NCBI GenBank assembly: GCA_964441275.1
Contig: CAYTUG010000009.1
Span: forward strand, 14,850-78,849
DNA length: 64,000 nucleotides
Reading direction: 5' to 3'
Source: SZUA-584 sp964441275
Lineage (GTDB): Bacteria; Bacillota; Clostridia; Christensenellales; SZUA-584
Positions 1-8,868 of the stretch are shown piece by piece. Below the pieces are notes generated by a model that saw nothing but the letters and a program-made list of their open reading frames with translations, did not search any database and was not told where the DNA came from. Every line of letters starts with the position of its first letter. Position 1 is the first letter of the stretch. The position numbers and the translations under genes are program-made.

Positions 1-656
1 CAAAACTGCGGCCGGCCTATTTTTATGATTTGCAGGAATACACAAAAGCGCTTGCCCAAAAAAACGCACTGTTAAAATCAAAGATGGCGGAGAACCAGTT
101 AAAAAAGCTTGTTTCAATTTTTAATGAGCAAATGGTAAAACACGGGGCGAGGATAATCGCGCAAAGACAAAAATTTTTGTATCGCCTTGGGGAAATAAGC
201 AAAGACCTGCACAAAGATATTGCAAAAGGCGAAGTCTTATCAATACGGTACAAATGCAGCGCCTCGCTTGACGACATTGAAAAAACGCTATTTGAGAAGA
301 TGGAAAAGGCCTTGCCTTCCGAAATTGAACAGGGGTTTAGCCTGCACGGGCCGCACAGGGAAGATATGATTGCAACGCTTAATGGAAACGAAATAAAAGC
401 ATATTCCTCTTCCGGTCAGATACGTACGGCTATGCTGTCTTTAAAGCTTGCGACATTTGAGATAGCGCGCAGCGATTTTAACGAAAGCCCTGTTTTGCTG
501 TTAGACGATGTGTTTTCAGAGTTGGACGAACAGAGGCAATCGGCAATTATTGAGCGGCTAAATGGCTCGCAATGCTTTATTACCACTGCCGTGCCCCTAA
601 AATGCAAGGGCGCATCTTTATTTAATGTAGCCAAAGGCGCAATTACACCAGCATAG
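1..656 (+). CDS. recF: DNA replication and repair protein RecF, C-terminal part (cut by window start)
   Basis: RecF is an SMC-like ATPase that binds gapped DNA and helps RecOR load RecA. The frame is open from the first bases to the TAG at 654-656, so only the C-terminal part (about 217 residues) is in the window. Seen: an ABC-type signature (SSGQIRT) near fragment residue 145, then a Walker B and D-loop stretch (VLLLDDVFSELD), the typical RecF C-terminal order. The start of the gene lies upstream of the window. Its 3' end overlaps the convergent ZIP transporter gene by 14 bp. RecF usually sits in the dnaA-dnaN-recF region, so the replication origin may be near the left edge (inference). Confidence 0.9.
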   Translation, partial: KLRPAYFYDLQEYTKALAQKNALLKSKMAENQLKKLVSIFNEQMVKHGARIIAQRQKFLYRLGEISKDLHKDIAKGEVLSIRYKCSASLDDIEKTLFEKMEKALPSEIEQGFSLHGPHREDMIATLNGNEIKAYSSSGQIRTAMLSLKLATFEIARSDFNESPVLLLDDVFSELDEQRQSAIIERLNGSQCFITTAVPLKCKGASLFNVAKGAITPA

Positions 657-1350
657 TTATAATAATGCCAATACAAAATCCAAAAGCGGAATATAATATG
701 CTTTTCGGCTCTTTTTTCGCAAAGTTTTTAGCAGGTATAAGCTCTTTGAGCGATATATAAAGCATTGCGCCTGCCGAAAAAGATATGCAAGCCGATTTTA
801 TTTCCCCGGAAATTTGGCTGATAGCGGTTCCTAAGACTGAGCCGGCAGCGGTAGGAAGCCCTGTTAACGCGGTCAAAAACAACACCCGTTTTGCGGACAC
901 GCCGGAAAGACATAGCGGAAGGCATGCGGCTATTCCCTCGGGAATATTGTGTATCAGCAATAGGAGCGAAAGCGGAAACGCGTGTTGCATGCCGCTTGCA
1001 AAGGAAGCGCCAATTGCAAGCCCCTCCGGGAAGTTGTGCAACGCAATGGCAGTGATCACAAGTATTCCGGTAGAATAAAGAGACCTATCATTGGTTGATA
1101 TTATGGGCGAAAGCAAAGCAAAGAACATTCCGCCCGCAATTGCGCCGCCGCCCGCAATAAAAATGCCCGCAGTATGCGCGCTTTCGGGCAGCATCTCGAA
1201 GACGACGACAGATACCATGATTCCGCCTGCGAAAGACAGGTAAGCGTGGGGGCTAAGGGAATGGGAGCTTAAAAAAATAGCCGAAGCCCCTCCCATCAAA
1301 GTGCCCGCCATTCCCACTATTGCGCCCAAAAACAGGCTTTCAAGCAACAT
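643..1350 (-). CDS. ZIP family divalent metal transporter
   Basis: Integral membrane protein of 235 residues that should import Zn2+ or related divalent metals. It carries the paired ZIP signatures HNFPEG (residues 105-110) and HNIPEG (134-139) in adjacent membrane helices, which in ZIP proteins form the binuclear metal site. About seven to eight hydrophobic segments are visible, and length fits the ZupT/GufA branch. Start: ATG preceded by AAGGAG at good spacing. It converges on recF with a 14-bp 3' overlap. The metal cannot be told from sequence. Confidence 0.9.
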   Translation of the reverse strand: MLLESLFLGAIVGMAGTLMGGASAIFLSSHSLSPHAYLSFAGGIMVSVVVFEMLPESAHTAGIFIAGGGAIAGGMFFALLSPIISTNDRSLYSTGILVITAIALHNFPEGLAIGASFASGMQHAFPLSLLLLIHNIPEGIAACLPLCLSGVSAKRVLFLTALTGLPTAAGSVLGTAISQISGEIKSACISFSAGAMLYISLKELIPAKNFAKKEPKSILYSAFGFCIGIIITMLV

Positions 1351-1471
1351 AAATTACTCCTTGTGATTTATATATACGCTGCTGTTATGCGAATATTAAT
1401 GAAAGTTCAGCAAGTTTAATTTATAACCGGACCCGATAAAGAATAAGAAAAATATTACGTTGTTTTAAGAA

Positions 1472-1960
1472 TTAACGGCCGGTAAAAAGTTTGGATTTAT
1501 GTTTATTTAGAAGAAAAAACAATGGCATGCCAAACGCATAGCAAGCGATTGTTTGCCCTATGCCTATGTACAGAATGGGCATCCAGACAGGAAATTGGGT
1601 GAAATAAAAAAAATGAAGAATAACGCCAATGGTAATTGCGTTGATTAGTATGCTCGGCAGCGGCAGAAGCCATTTATTTTTAATAAAATAGGTTAAAGCG
1701 GCGGCGGCGAGTGTGGCTAAAGAGCCGGCAATAACGTCTATTATTCCAAGAAAGCTAAATATATTTGCTATTGCGCATCCGATAAAAAGCCCGGGCACGG
1801 CGGCGCTTGTGAAAAATGGAAGCACACACAGCGCCTCGGATATGCGAAGTTCAATCATACCGAGCTGGCCGAAGCTAAGCGGCGCTACGGCTATTGTCAG
1901 CACGAAGTACAATGCGGCTATAACGCCCGCTTCCGCCAGAAATCTCATTTGCTTTTTCAC
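1472..1960 (-). CDS. queT: QueT family queuosine-precursor transporter
   Basis: Small membrane protein (162 residues, about five hydrophobic helices) matching the QueT family, the substrate-binding S component of ECF transporters proposed to import preQ1-type queuosine precursors. The N-terminal helix pattern ending in LRISEALCVLP and the later GCAIANIFS stretch are typical. The GTG start lies one base after the leuS stop (TGA-T-GTG), so it is the last gene of the leuS transcript; an ATG four codons in is the alternative. No preQ1 riboswitch is seen, as expected for translational coupling. The ECF energising subunits are not in this window. Confidence 0.82.
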   Translation of the reverse strand: MKKQMRFLAEAGVIAALYFVLTIAVAPLSFGQLGMIELRISEALCVLPFFTSAAVPGLFIGCAIANIFSFLGIIDVIAGSLATLAAAALTYFIKNKWLLPLPSILINAITIGVILHFFYFTQFPVWMPILYIGIGQTIACYAFGMPLFFLLNKHKSKLFTGR

Positions 1961-1961
1961 A

Positions 1962-4379
1962 TCAGCTTACCACAATATTGGCAATGCTACCCGGCACAAT
2001 TATTACCTTGCGCACAGTTTTGCCTGCAAAAAGCGCAGTGAAATCGGCGTTACCCATTATCTGGTTTTCAATATCCTCTTTTGATGCATCGGAAGACACA
2101 TTGAATTTTCTGCGGGTTTTTCCGTTTATCTGCAAAGCCATCTCTATGGTTTTGCGCCGCAGCGCAGTTTCATCGTATTGAGGGTAGGGCGCGTTAAATA
2201 CTGAATAAGGCTGTCCGATTGTTTCCCAAAGCTCTTCAGCAAAATGCGGGGCAAATGGCGCAATCAGCCTAACTAAAATATTTGCGGATTGGGTGCACAA
2301 GTCTTTATCGGGCGCGTTGTCCAAATACTTTATAAGAGCGTTGACATATTCCATAAGGCGGGCGATAGAAGTGTTAAACGAGAAAACCTCAATATCTTCA
2401 CGCATATGCTTTATTGCGTAATTTTGCGCGTATAACAAATCTTCTTTGCCCGAATCGCTTTTAGAGCCTTGCGATATCAGCCTTTGCACAGTGCGCTCCA
2501 CACGCTCAAGGAAGCGAAACATAGAGCGTATTCCGGCTTCATTCCAAGAGCCGCCTTCGATATACGAAAACCCAAAGCCTAAATACATGCGCAGAGAGTC
2601 GCTGCCAAATTCTTTTATGTAAGAATCGGGCGATATCACATTCTCGCGCGACTTGCTCATCCGCTGCCCGTCGGGTCCAAGAATAACGCCCTGATGTACA
2701 AGAGAAGTAAAAGGCTCTTCAAATCTGCAATAACCCATATCGTGCAGCGCCATTGTAAAAAACCGCGCGTACAATAGATGCATGCAGGTATGCTCCGCAC
2801 CGCCCACATACTTATCGACCGGAAGCATTTTGTTTATCCACTCCGTATCAAACGCTTTATCATCGTTGCGGTTGTCCGGATAGCGCAGGAAATACCACGA
2901 TGAGCACACAAAAGTATCCATGGTATCTGCGTCTCGCAAAGCGTTGCCGCCGCAGACAGGGCACTTTGCATGCAGGAAGGATTCCGACTTAAGCAAAGGC
3001 GATGTGCCGTCGGGGGTAAAATCGACATCGTAGGGCAGCGTAACGGGCAAATCGGTTTCGGGTACGGGCACTTCGCCGCATTTGTCGCAATAAACTATCG
3101 GGATGGGAGTGCCCCAGTAACGTTGCCTTGATATCAGCCAATCGCGCAGCCGGTATGTTGTTCTAAAATCCGCATTGCCTGCCGACTTTAGCTTTTGCGT
3201 TATAGCTTTCTTAGCTTGCTCCACAGTAAGATCATCAAATTCTTCGCTGTTTACCAACGTCCCGTCACCTGTGAAAGGCAATGTGTCATCTTCTCCCGGG
3301 CAGCCTTTTACCACACGCTTTATGGGCAGATTATATTTTTGCGCAAATTCAAAGTCTCTCTCGTCATGCGCGGGAACCGCCATAACTGCGCCGGTTCCGT
3401 ACGAATAAAGCACATAATCCGCAACATATACGGGAATCCGACTGCCGTCTACAGGGTTTATGGCGTAAGCGCCGGTAAAAACGCCTGTTTTTTCGCGCGT
3501 TGCCGACAGTCTATCAATTTCATTGGCATGTGCCGCGGCATCGATATACTCAAAAACGGCGGCACTGCACTCGGCGGCAGTAATTTTTGGCACTAACGGA
3601 TGTTCGGGAGCTAAAACAGCGTATGTGCAACCGAACAATGTATCCGCTCTTGTGGTGAATACGGTAAAGGATTCGCCAGTCTCTAAATTAAATTTGATTT
3701 CGGAGCCTATGGATTCGCCTATCCAGTTGCGCTGCATCATTTTAGTTTTTTCAGGCCAGTCAATAGAATCAAGATTTTTTAGCAGCCGCTGCGCGTAATC
3801 GGTTATTTTGAAAAACCACTGGGTTAAATTTTTGTGTTTTACGGGCGTTGAGCAGCGCTCGCAGCAACCGTTTAGCACTTGTTCGTTGGCAAGCACAGTG
3901 TTGCAACCTTCGCACCAGTTAACCGGCGCTTGCTTTCTGTATGCCAATCCGTTCTTGTAAAGCTGTAAAAAACACCATTGAGTCCATTTATAATAGTCGG
4001 GCATACAGGTTTTTATCTCATAATCCCAATCAAACATCGCTCCCATTTCTTTTAGTTGTTTTTCCATAGTTTCGATATTTGCATGGGTAGAGTCTTCGGG
4101 ATGGATTCCGGTTTTTATTGCATAGTTTTCGGCGGGAAGCCCAAAGGCGTCAAACCCCATCGGCTGAAACACCTCATAGCCGTTCATCCTGACGTATCTT
4201 GCATACGAGTCTGTTAGTCCGTAATTGTACCAATGCCCAAGGTGCAGCCTTGCCCCCGAAGGATAAGAAAACATCTCAAGTATGTATCTTTTCTTTTTCA
4301 CATTGTTTTTGTCAAACTTATATAGCTTAGTTTGTTCCCAAATTTTGCGCCACTTTTTTTCTATTTGCAATAAATCCAT
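1962..4379 (-). CDS. leuS: Leucyl-tRNA synthetase
   Basis: Class I aminoacyl-tRNA synthetase charging tRNA-Leu, 805 residues. The HIGH-type motif reads HLGH at residues 46-49 and the KMSKS loop reads RMSKS near residue 570. A zinc-ribbon-like CxxC pair (CEGC/CERC near 170-190) and the central CP1 editing domain with the T-rich TTRADT region are present. I place the start at the ATG with GGGGGA just upstream (position 4379), ten codons inside the longest open frame, because this gives the standard MxxLxIEKKW N-terminus. queT follows directly. No T-box leader fits the short gap to ispDF. Confidence 0.95.
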   Translation of the reverse strand: MDLLQIEKKWRKIWEQTKLYKFDKNNVKKKRYILEMFSYPSGARLHLGHWYNYGLTDSYARYVRMNGYEVFQPMGFDAFGLPAENYAIKTGIHPEDSTHANIETMEKQLKEMGAMFDWDYEIKTCMPDYYKWTQWCFLQLYKNGLAYRKQAPVNWCEGCNTVLANEQVLNGCCERCSTPVKHKNLTQWFFKITDYAQRLLKNLDSIDWPEKTKMMQRNWIGESIGSEIKFNLETGESFTVFTTRADTLFGCTYAVLAPEHPLVPKITAAECSAAVFEYIDAAAHANEIDRLSATREKTGVFTGAYAINPVDGSRIPVYVADYVLYSYGTGAVMAVPAHDERDFEFAQKYNLPIKRVVKGCPGEDDTLPFTGDGTLVNSEEFDDLTVEQAKKAITQKLKSAGNADFRTTYRLRDWLISRQRYWGTPIPIVYCDKCGEVPVPETDLPVTLPYDVDFTPDGTSPLLKSESFLHAKCPVCGGNALRDADTMDTFVCSSWYFLRYPDNRNDDKAFDTEWINKMLPVDKYVGGAEHTCMHLLYARFFTMALHDMGYCRFEEPFTSLVHQGVILGPDGQRMSKSRENVISPDSYIKEFGSDSLRMYLGFGFSYIEGGSWNEAGIRSMFRFLERVERTVQRLISQGSKSDSGKEDLLYAQNYAIKHMREDIEVFSFNTSIARLMEYVNALIKYLDNAPDKDLCTQSANILVRLIAPFAPHFAEELWETIGQPYSVFNAPYPQYDETALRRKTIEMALQINGKTRRKFNVSSDASKEDIENQIMGNADFTALFAGKTVRKVIIVPGSIANIVVS

Positions 4380-4438
4380 CGTATGTCCCCCAAACTTTTG
4401 CTTGCACAATTATTATCTATAATTATTTAAAATCAATG

Positions 4439-5569
4439 CTATGCTAAAATCACTGCGACAGCATGTGCGGATATTCCCTCGCCGGCGCCTTCGAAACCCA
4501 TTCCTTCGGTTGTAGTAGTTTTTACGCTTACCAATTTTACATCTATCTGTAACGCCGTTGCAATATTTTTGCGCATCTGTTCGATATATGGGGATAGCTT
4601 TGGCAGCTGCGCCACTACGGTTGCGTCAATGTTTGCAATACTGCAGCCAATGTTGTCTAAAATCTCTTTTGTACGTTCAAGCAGAAGCAAGCTGCTGATA
4701 CAATAATGCTCTTGAGTACAGGGAAAATGCGCGCCTATATCTCCTGCCGCCGCAGCCCCTAAAAGGGCGTCTATTATGGCATGAACAAGCACATCCGCAT
4801 CGCTGTGTCCTAAAAGCCCGCGGCTGTGCGGCACATTTACGCCCCCCAAAATTAGTTTGCGGTCCCGCGCCAACTTATGCGCATCATAGCCGTAACCCGT
4901 GCGCGGCTGTTCACCGGCAATATATTTAGCGTGCAAAACATCCTCCGGGGCAGTTATTTTTATATTATGCCAATCCGACTCAACAAAACTTACGGGTATG
5001 CCCATGCGCTCAAGCAGCACGCACTCGTCTGTGCCAACAAAGCCGTCGGCATCGGCCTTATCGTGAGCCGCCTTTAGCAATGCGTAACGAAATGCTTGCG
5101 GCGTTTGAATATTTACAACGTTTCGCCTGTCGATAGTTTTTGTTATTATATCTTTGTCGAGCAGCTTTATTGTATCTTTAACACGCACTCCAACCGCTGC
5201 GGCGCCCGTTTCTGCAGCCCTCGCAATGCAATTTTGTATTGCCCCGGACGAAACAAAACAACGCGCGCCATCGTGAACAGCAACTATTTCAAATCCTTTT
5301 GCTGCCGGCAGTGCGTTTTTTACGGAAAACTGGCGTTTACTGCCCCCTTCAACGAAAGTAAAGGGAATCGAAAGGGTTTTATTTGCTATTGGCTGGAAGA
5401 GAGGCATATCCTTCTTTTTACATACTATTATTATGTGCTTAAAATAACTGTTTAAAGCATCAAGCGTGCGTTCAAGCACAAACTTTCCGCCTATGCGCAG
5501 CAGCATTTTGTTTTCGCCCATGCGCCTTGAGCTGCCTGCTGCCAACACTATACAACAGGCGTCAGCCAT
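4439..5569 (-). CDS. ispDF: Bifunctional IspD/IspF enzyme of the MEP pathway
   Basis: A 376-residue fusion of two steps of non-mevalonate isoprenoid synthesis. Residues 1 to about 220 are IspD (CTP + MEP to CDP-ME): nucleotide-binding LAAGSSRRMG near the N-terminus and VHDGAR near residue 98. From about residue 224 (RTGYGYDAHK) the IspF cyclase follows, with the metal ligands in GYDAH and GHSDADVLVHAIIDALLGA and the DIGAHFP motif. The start ATG has AGGAG nine bases upstream, inside the end of rqcP, overlapping it by 8 bp. The intermediate kinase IspE is encoded about 4 kb away. Confidence 0.95.
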   Translation of the reverse strand: MADACCIVLAAGSSRRMGENKMLLRIGGKFVLERTLDALNSYFKHIIIVCKKKDMPLFQPIANKTLSIPFTFVEGGSKRQFSVKNALPAAKGFEIVAVHDGARCFVSSGAIQNCIARAAETGAAAVGVRVKDTIKLLDKDIITKTIDRRNVVNIQTPQAFRYALLKAAHDKADADGFVGTDECVLLERMGIPVSFVESDWHNIKITAPEDVLHAKYIAGEQPRTGYGYDAHKLARDRKLILGGVNVPHSRGLLGHSDADVLVHAIIDALLGAAAAGDIGAHFPCTQEHYCISSLLLLERTKEILDNIGCSIANIDATVVAQLPKLSPYIEQMRKNIATALQIDVKLVSVKTTTTEGMGFEGAGEGISAHAVAVILA

Positions 5570-5819
5570 TGCGCGTTTCTCCTATAATCTCGTACATTTC
5601 GGCGGCTTGTTCTTTGCGCGCCGTTTCCGCAACCGATAGTATTTTTATTTTAAGTATGTTAGCGCCAAACCGCACTTCGACAATGTCGCCGGGTTTTACG
5701 TCTTTACCCGCTTTGGCAACATTGCCGTTTACCAAAACCCGTTGTTTATCGCACGCTTCGCTTGCAACGGTGCGGCGTTTTATTATTCGTGATACTTTTA
5801 GAAACTTATCGAGCCTCAT
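5562..5819 (-). CDS. rqcP: RqcP-type S4-domain RNA-binding protein
   Basis: Short S4-domain protein (85 residues) beginning MRLDKFLKVSRIIKRR, the hallmark of the RqcP/YabO/HSP15 family. In Bacillus, RqcP works with RqcH and peptidyl-tRNA on stalled 50S subunits to drive poly-alanine tailing; that role is known for the family, not shown here. Start chosen at the ATG after AAAGGAC; the open frame extends 23 codons upstream without an S4 match. The 3' end overlaps ispDF by 8 bp, so the two are probably co-transcribed. Confidence 0.85.
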   Translation of the reverse strand: MRLDKFLKVSRIIKRRTVASEACDKQRVLVNGNVAKAGKDVKPGDIVEVRFGANILKIKILSVAETARKEQAAEMYEIIGETRNG

Positions 5820-5906
5820 TTGGAAAGTCCTTTGTTTTTGTACATTATAACAGAAGAAACGCTTATGGGATATAAAAAGCGTTGGCAAATAAGCGCAAGA
5901 CTTTTT

Positions 5907-6365
5907 TTAAAGCTGTTTGCTCATTATCAGCCTGTCTTCACCCTCGCCGTATTCATCTTTAACGCTATTGACAACGCTAAACCCCAATTGTTCACGGTAT
6001 ATGGAAAGCGCATTTGTGTTAGCAGGATCAACCGATAGGCTAACCCTTAGTATACCGTATTGTTTAATATGGGAAAGCGCATATTCTATAAGGGTGGTGC
6101 CAACATTAAGACCGCGAAAATCCGGCAGCACCGTAACGCTAAAAAGGTACGCGGTGTCGGTATCGTTCATGCTGCGTAAAAAATAGGCGCAAGCTATCGT
6201 TTTTTCGTTCTCGTCCGCGGCAACATAAACTTTGCCGTACCGCAGCAGCGGTACAACCATATACTCGTTTAGCGCGCCGGCCTTAAAAGTCTTTTGCTCG
6301 ATGAATAATATATCGCTTAAAAAATCCAGATTAGGCTCGTCAAGCACCTTGAAATTTATTTTCAT
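5907..6365 (-). CDS. GNAT family N-acetyltransferase
   Basis: A 152-residue protein with a GNAT core. The acetyl-CoA binding loop is seen in VTVLPDFRGLNVGTTLIEYA around residues 80-100 (R-G-x-x-V-G form), followed by LSVDPANTNALSIYREQLGF, the motif B pattern of RimI-like enzymes. The substrate (ribosomal protein N-terminus, small molecule or other) cannot be inferred. ATG preceded by GGAGG. It lies between rqcP and radC, transcribed the same way. Confidence 0.82.
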   Translation of the reverse strand: MKINFKVLDEPNLDFLSDILFIEQKTFKAGALNEYMVVPLLRYGKVYVAADENEKTIACAYFLRSMNDTDTAYLFSVTVLPDFRGLNVGTTLIEYALSHIKQYGILRVSLSVDPANTNALSIYREQLGFSVVNSVKDEYGEGEDRLIMSKQL

Positions 6366-6380
6366 GGCAATCCTCCGTGC

Positions 6381-7136
6381 TTATTTTAAACGTTCGTTTA
6401 GAGCGTTGTTAAATTGCTGCATGCAGCTATATTCAGCGGCGTAAGCTTTGCTGACGCTAAACTCATCTCTCTCGATAAGCGAATCGGCCTGAAAGCTGAA
6501 CGCTTCGTTATCGCAAATTATTATATGATCTAAGAGGTCTATACCAAGAGTGTGCAAAGTTGATAGTATATCCTGTGTTGTACGTATATCCGCGGACGAA
6601 GGGGAGACGCTGCCGCCCGGGTGGTTATGCGCTATAACACATTTTACGGCGTGATGCCGCAACGCCGCCGCCGCTATTTTGCCTAAATATACAGGAGATT
6701 CACAAACGCTGCCCTCGGAAAGCCGCTCGTAATGAATAACGCGGTTTTGTGTGTTGAGCCAAATCATATAAAACTGTTCAAAAGGTTTGCCGAAAAGAAG
6801 CGAACGCGCAAATTCGCAAGCGTCTTTAATTGAGATTATGGTTGGTTTTTTACCAAGCTTGCTTTGCTCGTAAGCGCGGAAAGCATGCGGGAACACGCTT
6901 AAAAAGGCCGAAGCCTTTTTGCCTATGCCGCTTATTTGCTCTAAGTCTTTCGGGTCGGCTTCAAGCACGCCGGATAAGCTACCGAATTTTTTTATCAGCC
7001 TGTGAGCGATAGGATTTGTATCCACGCGCGGTAACGCAAAGAAAAGCAGAAACTCCAATATTTCGTGCTCGGCAAAGCTTTCAAAGCCTTCGCTCCCAAA
7101 CCGGTTGATTAGCCTTTGCCTGTGACCTTCGTGCAT
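6381..7136 (-). CDS. radC: RadC family protein (JAB/MPN domain)
   Basis: A 251-residue RadC-family protein. An N-terminal helix-hairpin-helix (ISGIGKKA, near 68-75) is followed by a JAB/MPN metalloprotease-like domain with HNHPGG at 170-175 and the downstream Asp at 183, giving the HxH...D metal site. Family function is unresolved; the old DNA-repair name rests on a misassigned mutation. Start ATG with GGAGG five bases upstream. The gene starts the minus-strand block that runs to queT. Confidence 0.92.
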   Translation of the reverse strand: MHEGHRQRLINRFGSEGFESFAEHEILEFLLFFALPRVDTNPIAHRLIKKFGSLSGVLEADPKDLEQISGIGKKASAFLSVFPHAFRAYEQSKLGKKPTIISIKDACEFARSLLFGKPFEQFYMIWLNTQNRVIHYERLSEGSVCESPVYLGKIAAAALRHHAVKCVIAHNHPGGSVSPSSADIRTTQDILSTLHTLGIDLLDHIIICDNEAFSFQADSLIERDEFSVSKAYAAEYSCMQQFNNALNERLK

Positions 7137-7384
7137 ATTGCCTCCGATATGTCAAAGTTTCATTTTGCGTTTGCGGTTTTCACGCTAAAACTAAAAAGCG
7201 GCATTGTGTCTCTCAATCAAGATAATATACTCGGCATGTTGCTAAAATTATACAGCCCGCCATTTTACGCAGTGCGCTTGCCAACGCCTATGCCGGCGCA
7301 AGCCAATTACGAGAAACAGTTAGAATATTGCCTACCGTTATAATTATAACATGCGTAATCAATAAATCAATCGCGCCGGTTTGT
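7137..7384. other. Intergenic region between radC and the structured RNA
   Basis: About 250 bases without a supported gene. It must hold the radC promoter on the minus strand. Nothing else is clear until the strong plus-strand promoter at 7385. Confidence 0.5.
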
Positions 7385-7413
7385 TTGACATGCAATAACT
7401 AACACTTTATAAT
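7385..7413 (+). promoter_or_regulatory. Perfect sigma-A consensus promoter of the structured RNA
   Basis: TTGACA at 7385-7390, exactly 17 bases, TATAAT at 7408-7413: both hexamers and the spacer equal the consensus. Transcription should start near 7420, at the first base of the paired 5' end of the RNA. Confidence 0.9.
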
Positions 7414-7419
7414 CGGTTT

Positions 7420-7634
7420 TATGGCGGCGGGTCTGTGGTTGAAAGCCGATGCTAGCCGCGGGCGAAACGGCCCACATAAGCCAAGGATACCTTGGCGAGC
7501 ATGGCGCGGTTTAGAAGTTAGCCCGGCCGAAAGGTTTTTTCGAGAGGCAAAGTAGTGGGGAGGCTAAAGCCTTGTGAGCAAAATGCCCAGCCGGCGGATG
7601 TGGGGCAAAAGACCAGGTCAGCCGCCGCTTTTTT
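7420..7634 (+). ncRNA. Structured non-coding RNA, probably raiA-type
   Basis: About 210 nt, with its own consensus promoter and its own end. The 5' GCGGCGG (7424-7430) pairs with CCGCCGC (7622-7628), followed directly by six T, so the closing stem can also be the terminator. Internal pairings are visible: TGTGG (7434-7438) with CCACA (7472-7476), GCTAGC (7451-7456) with GTTAGC (7517-7522), a CCAAGG-ATA-CCTTGG hairpin (7481-7495), AGGC/GCCT (7561-7572) and a TGCCC/GGGCA hairpin from 7584. No reading frame explains it. The layout and the GCCGATGC and ACATAAGCC blocks fit my memory of the raiA RNA motif of Firmicutes and Actinobacteria; that name is unverified. It is not RNase P, tmRNA or SRP RNA by signature. 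Confidence 0.7.
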
Positions 7635-7746
7635 CTTGTAATGTAACTTGCCCCGAATACAGATAATATATTTATCGTCAATAAGGTGTTATCGGGGTAT
7701 GGTAAACCTATCGCATCAGTGGGCGCAAAAGAAACGGGGGGACATA

Positions 7747-8868
7747 ATGTTCGAAACAAAAATGCTGCTTAACGACAAACATGATTTGAAAAAATTTATT
7801 GATTTCGAGTTTGAACTGTATAAAGATGACAACAACTGGGTGGCGCCTTTGACATTTGACACAAAAAATACCCTCTTAGGCAAAAACAATCCGCTGTTCG
7901 AAAACGGCGAACACGCTTTCTTTATGGCTTTTAACGATAAAATGCCCGTTGGCAGGGTACTTGTCGGGACGGATGAAAAGCTAAACAGAGAAAAAGGAAT
8001 AAAACAGGGCTATTTTTCTATGTTCGAATGTATAAATGATTATTCAGCTTGCAAATTGCTGCTTGATGTTGCGTGCGGATGGCTAAAAGACAAAGGAATA
8101 GATAATGTCATAGGCCCGCTTTCCCCCTCTAACGGAGACGATCGAAAAGGGTTTTTAGTTAAGGGTGAAGGGGTTGCCGTTTTGTTGAACGCTTATACGA
8201 AAGATTATTACCCTTTGCTAATCGAGAAATATGGGTTTGTTAAAAATGACGATCATTATGCGTATCTGTTTACAAAAGAAGATTTTAATTTAGAGCGGCA
8301 CTGCAAGGCGGTTGAATATGCCAAAAAAAAGGGCGGGTTTCGCGTACAGAGATTGAATGCGAAAAATATTTTAGGCGAATCCAAAGATATTAAAAAAATA
8401 CTTGACAACAGCGTTCCGGCCGAATGGGATTACCTTGGCGTTCCTACCTTGCAGGCGGTAATAGATGAGTTTAAAAGCCTTGCGCAGTTTTATAACGGAC
8501 GATACTGTTATATTGTGCGCAAGGGAGTAAAACCTATTGCCTTTTTGGTTGCGCTGCCCGATTACAATCAGGTGTTAAAGAAAATGAAAGGGCGCATATT
8601 CCCGTTTGGGTGGTTTAAATATTTGTATTACAAAGGCAAAATATCCGGTGTGCGGGCAATAGTGCAAATGGTAGACAGGGGTTACCAGAACATGGGCGTC
8701 AATTATGCTATGTATTACGAATTTAATAAAGATCTGAATCAGACTGAAATAGAATATGTTGAGGCGTCGTGTATAGATGAGGTAAATACCGCATCAAGGT
8801 TAAGCGTCGAGCGTTTGGGCGGAACGCATTACAGGACTTATCGGACATACAGGTTAAGGCTTAATTGA
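7747..8868 (+). CDS. Large GNAT-like protein of unknown substrate
   Basis: A 373-residue protein resembling the family annotated as N-acetyltransferase/YghO-like in Clostridia: an N-terminal half with DNNWVAPL, GRV and VIGPLSPSNGDDRKG near residue 120, then EKYGFVKNDDHYAYLF, and a second half with a GNAT-like fold ending in VEASCIDEVNTASRLSVERLGG. Two GNAT-like halves may be present (inference). Start chosen at the ATG behind GGGGG (position 7747); the frame is open upstream but overlaps the RNA leader region. The 3' end overlaps rsmG, convergent, by 15 bp. The substrate is unknown. Confidence 0.75.
   Translation: MFETKMLLNDKHDLKKFIDFEFELYKDDNNWVAPLTFDTKNTLLGKNNPLFENGEHAFFMAFNDKMPVGRVLVGTDEKLNREKGIKQGYFSMFECINDYSACKLLLDVACGWLKDKGIDNVIGPLSPSNGDDRKGFLVKGEGVAVLLNAYTKDYYPLLIEKYGFVKNDDHYAYLFTKEDFNLERHCKAVEYAKKKGGFRVQRLNAKNILGESKDIKKILDNSVPAEWDYLGVPTLQAVIDEFKSLAQFYNGRYCYIVRKGVKPIAFLVALPDYNQVLKKMKGRIFPFGWFKYLYYKGKISGVRAIVQMVDRGYQNMGVNYAMYYEFNKDLNQTEIEYVEASCIDEVNTASRLSVERLGGTHYRTYRTYRLRLN

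Noticed and set aside
1408..1425. GCAAGTTTAATT matching part of the complement of the IS end
   Set aside because: Only 12 AT-rich bases agree and no transposase or second end is nearby; chance is likely.
4380..4438. T-box leader for leuS
   Set aside because: The gap to ispDF is under 60 bases, too short, and no T-box sequence is present.
7511..7759. Minus-strand frame of 82 codons across the structured RNA
   Set aside because: Covers RNA helices, has no ribosome site, and no protein match is apparent.
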